Shown in pieces: positions 8,149 to 15,010 of a DNA stretch of 42,859 nucleotides (positions are counted from its first letter, which is position 1; every line of letters begins with the position of its first letter). A model generated the notes under the pieces. It saw only the letters and a program-made list of their open reading frames with translations. It did not search any database and had not been told where the DNA came from. Source of the stretch: an uncultured Bacilli bacterium (GTDB lineage Bacteria > Bacillota_I > Bacilli_A > RF39 > UBA660); contig CANRCV010000007.1 in the NCBI GenBank assembly GCA_947629205.1, positions 1 through 42,859 on the forward strand, read 5' to 3'. Position numbers and translations under genes: made by a program.

Positions 8149-8775
8149 ATGAAAAGAGTAGGGGTACTATTAAAAGAATATAAAAGTAGTAGTGATAAAG
8201 ATTTACTCGCCATACGTAGTGATGTCTTAACATATCTTAGAAACTATGATATAGAAATTATTTGTATACCAATTGCTTATAATGAAAACCTAAATAAGGA
8301 ATTAAACCGTGTTTTAAACTTAATCAATACTTGTGATGGTATTTTATTACCTGGAGGATCTAAAGTACATGAAATTGACTTAAAAATAGCCAAATACTTA
8401 TATGAAAGCGATATACCAACTCTTGGTATTTGTTTAGGAATGCAAATTCTTTCTTTAGCGTTTCAAGGAACTCTAAAACCAATTGGTAATCAAACACATC
8501 AAAGTGATCTCAAATATGTACATCAAGTTAAAATAAAGCAAAATAGTAAATTACGAGAAATTATAAAAGAATCTAGTATTATGGTAAATAGTCGTCATAA
8601 TGATCAAGTCAGTAGTACAGATTTAGATGTTGTTGCTAAATCAAGTGATTCTATTATAGAAGCAGTGGAAGATAAAGAAAAAAAGTTTTTTATTGGTGTT
8701 GAATGGCATCCAGAGAGTATGAGAGGTGATATTTATTCTAAAAGATTATTTGATGCTTTTATAAGTACATTATAA
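8149..8775 (+). CDS. Class I glutamine amidotransferase / gamma-glutamyl hydrolase (peptidase C26, PuuD-like)
   Basis: This 208-aa enzyme has the triad glutaminase fold. The nucleophile Cys is in LGICLGMQIL (~residue 95), the oxyanion-type loop is LLPGGSKVHE (~65), and the catalytic His-x-Glu is in VEWHPES (~185). Stand-alone enzymes of this kind cleave gamma-glutamyl amides, such as gamma-glutamyl-GABA in putrescine breakdown. No polyamine gene is nearby, so the substrate is unknown. AAGGTGG precedes ATG 8149. Genes after it stop for 555 bp. Confidence 0.8.
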   Translation: MKRVGVLLKEYKSSSDKDLLAIRSDVLTYLRNYDIEIICIPIAYNENLNKELNRVLNLINTCDGILLPGGSKVHEIDLKIAKYLYESDIPTLGICLGMQILSLAFQGTLKPIGNQTHQSDLKYVHQVKIKQNSKLREIIKESSIMVNSRHNDQVSSTDLDVVAKSSDSIIEAVEDKEKKFFIGVEWHPESMRGDIYSKRLFDAFISTL

Positions 8776-9330
8776 TTGCTTCTATATTTTAAAGTTAACA
8801 TAATATATATTATATGAAACTATATTTATAGTAAAATAAGATAGAAATAGTCCCCATATGCTCTTAAATATATATCTTAAACTAAAATGAGTACTAATCC
8901 ATAAATAAGCATTCATTTATTTAAAACGTATATAAATATATTTTAAAATTTATTTTTATTTTTTAATCAATATAATTTACTTTCTTATGTACTATTTAGA
9001 TCATTTAAAATGATTTGAGATGATGAATTACCCATCTAAATAAATTTCATCGTCTTTCAAAAGTCTTTTATTTATACTCTCACCCACTTTTTTTGGTTAA
9101 AAGAGGGGAGTTAAATAAAAAATAATAGGGGTTTTATTTTTTATTTTTATTCGCTACATATATAAATTTATATTTATTATATATATTGAAACTTATATAA
9201 AAACTATAAACATTATAATAATGAATTAAAAACAAAGAATTACAAAATAAATTAGCAGTAATATTAATAAATATTTCCCCTATCTTTTAAAATAAAAGAA
9301 GAGGAGTAACATCCCCTTCTCTACTATACT
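8776..9330. other. A+T-rich 555-bp spacer with no confident gene
   Basis: No tRNA, known RNA or gene of useful length is seen. On the minus strand a 19-codon frame (GTG 9093 region, ...KRLLKDDEIYLDG) ends near 9030 and may be the remnant of a lost gene. The arms GATGATGAA and TTTCATCGTC (9020-9058) form an imperfect inverted repeat. Stretches of TATATA and a run GGGGTTTTATTTTTTA near 9128 are also present. The region reads as decayed DNA between the amidotransferase and the XRE gene. Confidence 0.5.
9290..9320 (-). terminator. Terminator after the XRE regulator
   Basis: On the minus strand an 8-bp stem AGAAGGGG/CCTCTTCT (with one G-U pair) and an 8-nt loop are followed by TTTTATTTT. Confidence 0.75.
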
Positions 9331-10107
9331 TTAAACTTTTCTAGACTCAATTTCTGCAATTTTTTCAATAACTTCTTGAGCATTTGATTCATTAATTTCT
9401 GTATAGCCAAGTTCTTTTAAAGCTTGAACTTTAATTGTATTTAATTGTTGTGTACGACTTAGTTTTTCTTCATTTTTTTGTTCAATTTCTTGGACAAAAC
9501 GTTTATGGCTTTCAGCTAGTTTACTACGGCTAGCACCACCATTATTATATAAAGTTAAAGCTGAATACAAAATACCTTCAAATATAAATTGTTTATCTTC
9601 ATTAAATTTATAATCTTCTGGATCAGTAAATCCAGTTGTTTTTGACATATATCCAAAAATATATTTTATTTCTGGTACATTATCTATAGATTGTAACATA
9701 TGATATAAATATTTAATTGCATAGAAATTTTCTTCATGATTTTCTTCATCTAATAACTTTTCTTTAATTAAATAGGTTAAATCAGCAAGTAAAGTTTGTT
9801 CATCTTTATTTAAACCTTTCATATCAAAATAAGCATCCATATCACTAGTTGTTTTCATACCTTGATTTAATCTTGCTTCTACACTCATTAAATAATCTGT
9901 GGTTACTTTAATCGCTTTAATGGTACCTTCTTCACCATCATCAATATCTAATAATTTAAATAATAAAATTTTCTTTTCTTTTGGCCATTTATTAATATCA
10001 TCTAGTTCTAAATAGTTGTATACCATTTGACGAGATACACCTAAATACTTAGCAAGTCTAACTTTTGATATTCCTAATTCTTGTAATAATTCATTTAATC
10101 GATTCAT
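9331..10107 (-). CDS. XRE-family helix-turn-helix regulator with a long C-terminal domain
   Basis: This is a 258-aa protein. Residues 1-55 form a Cro/C1-type helix-turn-helix (LGISKVRLAKYLGVSRQMVY, then a second helix WPKEKKILLFKLLDI). The remaining ~200 residues are helical, acidic and do not match a peptidase or ligand domain I know, so the signal sensed is unknown. The C-terminus ends in a coiled-coil-like stretch (EIEQKNEEKLSRTQQLNTIK). ATG 10107 is chosen because GGAGG lies 8 nt upstream. It has its own strong promoter and terminator, and its promoter contains repeated GTGTTAAGTG-type sequence that may be an autoregulatory operator. Confidence 0.75.
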   Translation of the reverse strand: MNRLNELLQELGISKVRLAKYLGVSRQMVYNYLELDDINKWPKEKKILLFKLLDIDDGEEGTIKAIKVTTDYLMSVEARLNQGMKTTSDMDAYFDMKGLNKDEQTLLADLTYLIKEKLLDEENHEENFYAIKYLYHMLQSIDNVPEIKYIFGYMSKTTGFTDPEDYKFNEDKQFIFEGILYSALTLYNNGGASRSKLAESHKRFVQEIEQKNEEKLSRTQQLNTIKVQALKELGYTEINESNAQEVIEKIAEIESRKV

Positions 10108-10136
10108 TTTTATAACCTCCATGATTTTACATTTAA

Positions 10137-10164
10137 ATTATATCACTTAACACTTATTTGTCAA
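10137..10164 (-). promoter_or_regulatory. Sigma-A promoter of the XRE regulator
   Basis: On the minus strand TTGACA (10164-10159), 16 bp and TATAAT (10142-10137) form a near-consensus promoter. The repeat AAGTGTTAAGTG lies in the spacer, where an autorepressor could bind. Confidence 0.75.
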
Positions 10165-10182
10165 GTCAAACTATACTTTAAA

Positions 10183-11286
10183 TTATAAATAAAATAGTTT
10201 TTCACCATTTTTATAGACTTCTTTAATAATTCCACTTCCTAAACACTCTTCTTCTAAGTAAAAAACACATGCTTGTCCTGGAGTAACAGCTTTTACTTTT
10301 TCAGGATAACTTACTAAAATTTCACCATTTTCTAAGTATTCTAAAGAAATAGGATAGTCCTCTCCCCTATAACGAAATTTAGCAGTACATTCTTTTGGTC
10401 TTTCTTCACTTATGAAATTAATATCTTCTAGTAAGCAAGCATCGCTATATAAATATTCACTGTCTCCAAATGCAACGTATAAAGTGTTTTTTTCTACATC
10501 CTTACCACATACATAATGACGTTCTAAATCTCCACTAATTCCTACATTTCTTCTTTGACCAATCGTGTAGTTCATTAATCCTGTATGAGTCCCAATCACT
10601 TCTTTAGTAGCCACATTTACAATATCTCCAGGATTTGGTTTTAAATAATTTTTAATAAATTCTTGGTAATTTCTTTCTCCAATAAAACAAATTCCTGTTG
10701 AATCTTTTTTTTCTGCAACATTAAGACCAATCTCTAAAGCAATTTTTCTTACCTCTGGTTTTGTCAGTTCTCCAATAGGAAATAAAACATGATCCAATTG
10801 TTCTTTGGTAATTTTTGCCAAAAAGTAACTTTGGTCTTTATTTCGATCAATAGCACGATAGAGTTTATTATCCATATTTCTGGCATAATGTCCTGTTGCC
10901 ATAAAATCAGCCCCAAGACGCATGGCTTCCTTTTTAAATAAATCAAATTTAATATATTTATTACATAAAAGATCAGGATTTGGTGTTCTTCCTTTTTTAA
11001 GTTCTTCTAAAAAATAGGTAAATACAGAATCCCAATATTCTTTTATAAAATCAACTCTATGAAGAGGTATATCTAAAATCTTACAAGTTTCTAAAGCATC
11101 ATTATAATCTTGTTCTTGTGGACATATATTATTATTTATATTAGGATTTCCTTCAATATCATTATTTACTAAACTATCCCAATTACGCATAAAAAGGCCT
11201 TCTACTTCGTACCCTTCTTTTTTAAGTAAATAGGCAGCTACAGCAGAATCAACACCACCAGAAATACCTACAACAACTTTTGTCAT
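10183..11286 (-). CDS. mnmA: tRNA-specific 2-thiouridylase MnmA
   Basis: This 367-aa enzyme puts sulfur on C2 of the wobble uridine (U34) of Lys, Glu and Gln tRNAs. The ATP pyrophosphatase loop is GISGGVDSAVAAYLLKKEGY at the N-terminus. The first catalytic Cys is in NPDLLCNKYIKF (~residue 110), and the second is in DSTGICFIGERNYQEF (~207). GQRRNVGISG and the C-terminal beta-barrel with TPGQACVFY complete the family. AGGTGAAGGTGT precedes ATG 11286. The stop of the type III toxin gene is only 26 bp upstream, so mnmA is probably transcribed at least partly from the toxin-antitoxin promoter. Confidence 0.95.
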   Translation of the reverse strand: MTKVVVGISGGVDSAVAAYLLKKEGYEVEGLFMRNWDSLVNNDIEGNPNINNNICPQEQDYNDALETCKILDIPLHRVDFIKEYWDSVFTYFLEELKKGRTPNPDLLCNKYIKFDLFKKEAMRLGADFMATGHYARNMDNKLYRAIDRNKDQSYFLAKITKEQLDHVLFPIGELTKPEVRKIALEIGLNVAEKKDSTGICFIGERNYQEFIKNYLKPNPGDIVNVATKEVIGTHTGLMNYTIGQRRNVGISGDLERHYVCGKDVEKNTLYVAFGDSEYLYSDACLLEDINFISEERPKECTAKFRYRGEDYPISLEYLENGEILVSYPEKVKAVTPGQACVFYLEEECLGSGIIKEVYKNGEKLFYL

Positions 11287-11312
11287 ACACCTTCACCTTA
11301 CTTTTATTTATT

Positions 11313-11783
11313 TTATATGATTAATTTTTCTAACATTATTTTCTTAATTTTATCTATATCCGGAAAAAACAAATTCGTTCCTTTCTTTTTCATTACTAAT
11401 AAAGTTTTGAAATTTTTTAAAATTTCTTCTTTTAAATAATCTGATACAACAACAGGTACACCATTTTTTGTATGAGGATGATCAATATATTTTTCTAATG
11501 TTGGAAAAGCATTTTGAAGCAATATAACAGATTCTTTTCCTGCAATCTCTCCTAGCATAATGGATTTACAACTACCATACCTTTTTTCTTTTTGTTTGAT
11601 AATAGGTTTATATTTTTCAATCTTACTGCTTAAAGGTATAAACCATAATATATCTTTATCTTTGATTGTAAAATAGGTTGGTCTTGCATGACCATTCTCA
11701 TGATTAATCATTAAACCCTTATCATTAATTTTATCAAAAAAAGCATCTTTAATATGATAGATATAACCTGTTTCAACTTTCAT
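11313..11783 (-). CDS. Type III toxin-antitoxin endoribonuclease (ToxN/CptN-like)
   Basis: This compact basic protein of 156 aa resembles the ToxN/AbiQ/CptN superfamily of endoribonuclease toxins that are held inactive by a repeat-containing RNA. The family-like core is YFTIKDKDILWFIPLSSKIE (~residues 37-56), followed by the basic KEKRYGSCKSIML, QNAFPTLEKYIDH, and a C-terminal helix NLFFPDIDKIKKIMLEK. Known members cut A-rich mRNA and cause growth arrest or phage abortive infection. The best evidence is context: directly upstream lie a promoter, two ~50-nt tandem repeats and a leaky-type terminator, the exact type III layout. CptIN of Eubacterium rectale, with two ~45-nt repeats, is the closest described arrangement. 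AAGGGGATGG precedes ATG 11783. Confidence 0.85.
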   Translation of the reverse strand: MKVETGYIYHIKDAFFDKINDKGLMINHENGHARPTYFTIKDKDILWFIPLSSKIEKYKPIIKQKEKRYGSCKSIMLGEIAGKESVILLQNAFPTLEKYIDHPHTKNGVPVVVSDYLKEEILKNFKTLLVMKKKGTNLFFPDIDKIKKIMLEKLII

Positions 11784-11805
11784 ACAACCATCCCCTTCAT
11801 TTAGA

Positions 11806-11814
11806 ATTATATCA
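11806..11814 (-). promoter_or_regulatory. Possible extended -10 directly before the toxin
   Basis: On the minus strand TGATATAAT lies between the antitoxin terminator and the toxin ribosome site. No good -35 accompanies it. If active, the toxin could be transcribed without its antitoxin RNA, which is unlike classical type III loci. Confidence 0.35.
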
Positions 11815-11819
11815 TATAC

Positions 11820-11850
11820 AAAAAGAAAACTCTATTTTAAATAGGGTTTT
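11820..11850 (-). terminator. Attenuating terminator between antitoxin RNA and toxin
   Basis: On the minus strand, AAAAC-C-CTATT pairs with AATAG-A-GTTTT around one C.A mismatch and is followed by C and five T. In type III systems this hairpin sets the RNA:toxin ratio by letting only a fraction of transcription through. Confidence 0.8.
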
Positions 11851-11859
11851 CACACATTT

Positions 11860-11958
11860 TCGGTCGGAATCATTTATGAGTCGCACCATCCGTAAGCGAC
11901 TAACATTTCGCAATCGGAATCATTTATGAGTCGCACCATCCGTAAGCGACTAACATTT
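11860..11958 (-). repeat. Two tandem ~50-nt direct repeats of the antitoxin
   Basis: Plus-strand copies start with TCGGAATCATTTATGAGTCG at 11864 and 11914, and 45 nt are identical (11864-11908 and 11914-11958). Only the 5-nt joints differ. There are no other copies with this spacing, so it is not a CRISPR array. Confidence 0.95.
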
Positions 11959-11969
11959 TCCTTAAATGT
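11860..11969 (-). ncRNA. Type III antitoxin RNA (ToxI/CptI-like), two repeats
   Basis: The transcribed strand reads two units: 11958-11909 (50 nt) and 11908-11860 (49 nt). The first 45 nt are identical. A partial third start, AAATGTG, follows. Each unit begins AAATGTTAGTCGC and contains the hairpin GTCGC/GCGAC around TTACGGATGGT, then TCATAAATGATTCCG. In type III systems the toxin cuts such a precursor into single repeats, each folding as a pseudoknot that wraps and inhibits the toxin. Promoter, repeat count and unit length fit the CptIN class. The cleavage point is probably in the A-rich AAATG junction (inference). Confidence 0.85.
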
Positions 11970-11975
11970 AATTTT

Positions 11976-12004
11976 ACTATAATACAATTTATAATGAATG
12001 TCAA
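11976..12004 (-). promoter_or_regulatory. Promoter of the type III antitoxin-toxin operon
   Basis: On the minus strand consensus TTGACA (12004-11999), 17 bp and TATAGT (11981-11976). The whole stretch TTGACATTCATTATAAATT is repeated at the orphan unit (12216-12198). Confidence 0.8.
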
Positions 12005-12080
12005 GTCCATTTTAAACATATTATAGTACTTTAATTATATGCTAAAAATTCAAGTTTATGTATTACTTTTTTATATTTTT

Positions 12081-12111
12081 AAAAAGAAAACTCTATTTTA
12101 AATAGGGTTTT
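12081..12111 (-). terminator. Terminator of the orphan antitoxin RNA
   Basis: The stem-loop is identical to the one at 11820-11850 (AAAACCCTATTT... then TTTTT). No toxin gene follows, only ~75 bp of A+T-rich DNA before the next promoter. Confidence 0.8.
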
Positions 12112-12120
12112 CATACATTT

Positions 12121-12180
12121 TCAGCCGGAATAATTTGTATTCCGCACCATCCAAGAGCGGTTAACATTTTCTAAAAATGT
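12121..12180 (-). ncRNA. Orphan, diverged type III antitoxin RNA (one repeat)
   Basis: A single 49-nt unit (12169-12121) has the same start (AAATGTTA), the same core GGATGGTGCG and the same end (TTCCG..GA then AAATGT) as the active repeats, but many changes elsewhere. The stem shows a compensatory change: T-A in the active hairpin is C-G here (CCGC/GCGG). The 3' part now forms a longer hairpin CGGAAT/ATTCCG. It has its own promoter and terminator but no toxin. It may be a decoy, an antitoxin against a related toxin elsewhere, or a relic. Confidence 0.75.
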
Positions 12181-12186
12181 AACTTT

Positions 12187-12216
12187 ACTATATTATAAAT
12201 TTATAATGAATGTCAA
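12187..12216 (-). promoter_or_regulatory. Promoter of the orphan antitoxin RNA
   Basis: On the minus strand TTGACA (12216-12211), 18 bp and TATAGT (12192-12187) form a near copy of the promoter at 12004-11976. It starts 13 bp after the stop of the 169-aa gene. Confidence 0.75.
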
Positions 12217-12228
12217 GTTTAATTACTC

Positions 12229-12738
12229 TTATTCAAGAACTGGTATTTTTTCTAATTTACGTAATCTTATACGAGCATTATTTTCTAATATTGCATTATT
12301 CCAATCTTTGTTGATACGTTCCATAGCTCGATTTTGTTTTAAATCAAAAAGCGAATTTAATACTTTTTGAATTGACTTACTATACTTTTCTTGTTTATAT
12401 ACATCATCAAGAATTGAATTATCTGTAATTTTTCGCACATTACCTAAACCTACCATACATAATATATCTTTTTGAAAACAAAATCTTAAATTTGCAGTAT
12501 TGGTAATACCTAGAATATATTTTTGGGTATAATACTCACAAAAAAGACCATTTCCCATATATTTTAAGATAGTTATTAAATGTGCAGAAAAATTAAATTC
12601 TGCCTCTAAAAGTATATTTACCGCTTGTTCATCTATTTCATTAATGATAAATTCATCAGGAATGATTAGTTTTCTTAAAGAACAACAATATAAATTTCCA
12701 ATTACTAAATCGCTTTCATTTAAATCTTTTTTTGCCAT
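12229..12738 (-). CDS. Hypothetical 169-aa soluble protein next to the type III TA locus
   Basis: I do not recognise this family. The protein has no membrane segment or signal. Its middle is hydrophobic and Cys-rich (GNLYCCSLRKL, FCEYYTQKY, NLRFCFQKDILCMVGLG), and its C-terminus is a basic helical stretch (RAMERINKDWNNAILENNARIRLRKLEKI). AGGGGAGAAAA before ATG 12738 gives a clear start. It lies directly upstream of the orphan antitoxin promoter and reads in the same direction, so its transcript could run into both antitoxin units. It could be an accessory protein of the toxin-antitoxin island or an unrelated regulator. Confidence 0.55.
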   Translation of the reverse strand: MAKKDLNESDLVIGNLYCCSLRKLIIPDEFIINEIDEQAVNILLEAEFNFSAHLITILKYMGNGLFCEYYTQKYILGITNTANLRFCFQKDILCMVGLGNVRKITDNSILDDVYKQEKYSKSIQKVLNSLFDLKQNRAMERINKDWNNAILENNARIRLRKLEKIPVLE

Positions 12739-12763
12739 ATTTTTCTCCCCTAAATTAATGTGC

Positions 12764-12880
12764 TTATTTACTTAACTTTAATACTTCGTCTTCAGCATAA
12801 TCATAAATGATTTTAATCTCATCTTCTGGATATTCTTCACTTAATTCACCTATTAGTGAATTTATTATACCATAATTCAT
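12764..12880 (-). CDS. Possible small acidic protein (38 aa)
   Basis: An open frame starts at ATG 12880, overlapping the TGA of the SpoIIM-like gene (ATGA), and reads MNYGIINSLIGELSEEYPED and on to EDEVLKLSK. The composition (many Glu/Asp, amphipathic helices) looks protein-like. However, a promoter with extended -10 (TGGTATAAT) lies inside its first codons, and no good ribosome site precedes it. It could also be the leader of the 169-aa gene. Confidence 0.35.
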   Translation of the reverse strand: MNYGIINSLIGELSEEYPEDEIKIIYDYAEDEVLKLSK

Positions 12881-12891
12881 CCTAAAAGCAA
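12864..12891 (-). promoter_or_regulatory. Promoter reading toward the 169-aa gene
   Basis: On the minus strand TTGCTT (12891-12886), 16 bp and TATAAT (12869-12864) preceded by TGG. It lies in the tail of the SpoIIM-like gene and gives a leader of about 120 nt before ATG 12738. Confidence 0.55.
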
Positions 12892-13446
12892 GGTTAAAAT
12901 ACGATTAGAAACAAAGTAAACAAAGCAATCATTTAATAAAATGAAAATAAGTAAAATTACTAAATTTTTAAAATGTCTTAAAAAGTGATAATTTTTCTTT
13001 TTAATAGATAAAAAATAATTTTTAAGAAATAAACAAGCTTTTACAAAAAAGAAAAATAAGTAAAATAAATAGAAAAATTTAATGAATACAAAGTACAAAC
13101 TAAAAATACCAATAGCATTTATTTTATAAATAGAAAAGAAAAGTGGAAGAATAAAACCAATAGAAATTCCTTCAAAAAAGATATAAAGAACAAGTAAAGG
13201 TAAACCTATAATACAAAATAAAGAAAATAAAATAAAAAATAAAAGAAGAAAATGATAAAAAATATTTTTAAGAGGAAATACATTATTTTGAAATAAATTG
13301 GTTAAAGATAAAACCATATTTTCTTTGGTAGAAGCCTCTTGTTGTAAATAAAATAAAATACCTGTTATCAATCCAAATAAAAATAAAACACTTATAAATA
13401 CAAATAAAGTTTGATGTCTTTTTAGGCTTGTCCATATTGTTTTCAT
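12877..13446 (-). CDS. SpoIIM-like integral membrane protein
   Basis: This 189-aa protein has about five membrane segments. The first (HQTLFVFISVLFLFGLITGI, residues ~10-35) and the loop ENMVLSLTNLFQNN resemble Bacillus SpoIIM, a part of the sporulation DMP engulfment complex. The central VLYIFFEGISIGFILPLFF fits the family's conserved Gly-rich membrane region. Many non-sporulating Firmicutes keep SpoIIM-type (DUF95) proteins, and no other sporulation gene is clear here, so a role in wall or pilus biology is as likely. ATG 13446 is chosen because GGTGAT lies 4 nt before it. In Bacillus spoIIM lies near xerD, as loosely here. Confidence 0.65.
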   Translation of the reverse strand: MKTIWTSLKRHQTLFVFISVLFLFGLITGILFYLQQEASTKENMVLSLTNLFQNNVFPLKNIFYHFLLLFFILFSLFCIIGLPLLVLYIFFEGISIGFILPLFFSIYKINAIGIFSLYFVFIKFFYLFYLFFFFVKACLFLKNYFLSIKKKNYHFLRHFKNLVILLIFILLNDCFVYFVSNRILTLLLG

Positions 13447-13522
13447 ACGTATCACCTAATAAAGCATATTTACTAAATTAAAAAAATATGATAAATTGTA
13501 TATGGTTTAGAGGTGAAGAATC

Positions 13523-13624
13523 ATGAAAAAGAAAACAAGAAAACTCGTTGTATGGCTTATGGTATTTATTATGGTTGGTAGTGTTTTTGCAACTTTAATT
13601 GGTTATATGTTAGCAGCAAGATAA
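13523..13624 (+). CDS. DUF4044-like single-span mini-membrane protein
   Basis: A 33-aa protein (MKKKTRKLVVWLMVFIMVGS and on to GYMLAAR) has a Lys/Arg-rich start and one membrane helix. This is the size and plan of the DUF4044 family of tiny Firmicute membrane proteins, whose function is unknown. GAGGTGAAG lies 8 nt before ATG 13523, and a strong terminator follows at the stop. It is divergent from the SpoIIM-like gene, and pilB starts 83 bp after it. Confidence 0.75.
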   Translation: MKKKTRKLVVWLMVFIMVGSVFATLIGYMLAAR

Positions 13625-13647
13625 ACCTAATCTTTTAGGTTTTTTTC
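13624..13647 (+). terminator. Terminator of the DUF4044-like gene
   Basis: AACCTAA/TTAGGTT is a 7-bp stem with a 4-nt loop followed by TTTTTT. The first base belongs to the stop codon. Confidence 0.85.
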
Positions 13648-13707
13648 TTGTCATTAAATAATTTCTATTATATAATAGAAGAAGAATAATAAGAGGATTG
13701 TGATTAT

Positions 13708-14985
13708 ATGTTCAAAGAATACGATTATGAAAAATTACCTGTAGTAGATATTGTAAACGCTATGATTTTAGATGCTGCAAGTAAAAATGCTAGTGATATC
13801 CACTTTGATCCTACTCCTACCGTATTAAATGTAAGAATTCGTGTTGATGGAGAATTAATCAATTATGCAACTGTACCTGAATCTGTTAAAAATCCTTTAA
13901 TTACGAGAATTAAAATTATTTCTGGTATGAATATTACCGAATCAAGACTTCCTCAAGATGGTGCTATTAAAAATATAATCGAAGATGATGATTTAGATCT
14001 TCGTGTTTCTAGTTTACCTACTGTTTATGGTGAAAAAGTAGTTATTCGTATTTTAAATTATAAAATGAGTATGAATGGTTTAGAATCTTTAGGATTTTCG
14101 AATCAAAACTTAGAAAAAGTCAAAAAATTAATTAATGTACCCAATGGAATTATATTAATTACTGGTGCAACTGGTACTGGTAAATCAACAACTGTTTATT
14201 CTATGTTACAAATTTTAAATACCACAGAAAGAAATATTATTACAGTAGAAGATCCCGTTGAAATGAAATTAAGTGGTGTTAATCAAGTCCAAACAATGAG
14301 TGAAATCGGTCTTACATTTGCAAATACGTTAAGAAGCATTTTAAGACAAGATCCAGATGTTATCATGATTGGTGAAATTCGTGATGATGAAACCGCTAGA
14401 ATTGCTGTTCGTGCCTCTATTACTGGACATTTAGTTTTATCTACAATACACACCAATAACTCTTTAAATACTATTGAACGTTTACTAGATATGGATGTTG
14501 AACGTTACTTATTAGGTTCTGCCTTAACTGGAGTTATTAGTCAAAGATTGGTTAAAAGATTATGCCCAAAATGTCGTACGTCAAGACCTGCTACCCCATA
14601 TGAAAAAAATGTTTTTAAACAAGTTTTAGGAATGGATGTTACCGATATTTATACTCCTGTTGGATGTAATGAATGCTATCAAGGCTATAAAGGACGTATT
14701 GCTATTCAAGAGGTTTTAGTTTTAAATCAAGATATAAGAGATGCTATTACCAATAATATACGTAAAGATGAATTAAGAAAATTAGTTTATAATAAAGAAA
14801 ATACCATTACTTTACTAGAAGATGGTCTTGCGAAAGTTATTGAAGGTTTGACGAGTTTTGAAGAAATATTAAGAGTTATCGATATTGAAGATGATTTAGG
14901 AACAGAAGATATTGCTATTAAAAATGCTTTAATAGGAAAAGATCCAACACCTATCCAAGAAGAAACAGAAATTGAAATATTATAA
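13708..14985 (+). CDS. pilB: Pilus/competence assembly ATPase (PilB/GspE/ComGA)
   Basis: This 425-aa hexameric ATPase powers assembly of a type IV pilus or competence pseudopilus. The N-terminal lobe holds SDIHFDPTPTVLNVRIRVDG. Walker A is GATGTGKSTTVY (~residue 151), the Asp box is TVEDPVEM, Walker B is DPDVIMIGEIRDDETA, and the His box is GHLVLSTIHTNNS. A four-Cys zinc site follows (CPKC ... GCNEC). The MshEN N-terminal domain of long PilB proteins is missing, so the size lies between ComGA and PilB. It is monocistronic and converges on the prepilin peptidase, with a shared terminator. No pilin gene lies in this window. Confidence 0.93.
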   Translation: MFKEYDYEKLPVVDIVNAMILDAASKNASDIHFDPTPTVLNVRIRVDGELINYATVPESVKNPLITRIKIISGMNITESRLPQDGAIKNIIEDDDLDLRVSSLPTVYGEKVVIRILNYKMSMNGLESLGFSNQNLEKVKKLINVPNGIILITGATGTGKSTTVYSMLQILNTTERNIITVEDPVEMKLSGVNQVQTMSEIGLTFANTLRSILRQDPDVIMIGEIRDDETARIAVRASITGHLVLSTIHTNNSLNTIERLLDMDVERYLLGSALTGVISQRLVKRLCPKCRTSRPATPYEKNVFKQVLGMDVTDIYTPVGCNECYQGYKGRIAIQEVLVLNQDIRDAITNNIRKDELRKLVYNKENTITLLEDGLAKVIEGLTSFEEILRVIDIEDDLGTEDIAIKNALIGKDPTPIQEETEIEIL

Positions 14986-15006
14986 AAAAGCCTTAAGGCT
15001 TTTTAT
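14985..15006. terminator. Bidirectional terminator between pilB and pilD
   Basis: AAAAAGCCTTAAGGCTTTTT is a perfect palindrome with a T-run on both strands, lying between the two convergent stop codons. Confidence 0.85.
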
Positions 15007-15010
15007 TTTG

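Noticed and set aside
8776-9330. A tRNA or riboswitch in the spacer
   Set aside because: No cloverleaf, TTCGA arm or known aptamer core could be found by eye.
11860-11958. Tandem repeats as a CRISPR array
   Set aside because: Only two copies, almost no spacer between them (5-nt joints), own promoter and terminator, and no cas genes. The layout is a type III antitoxin.
12877-13446. Sporulation as a trait of this organism from the SpoIIM-like and YjcZ-like genes
   Set aside because: Both families occur in non-sporulating Firmicutes and no defining sporulation gene is in the window.
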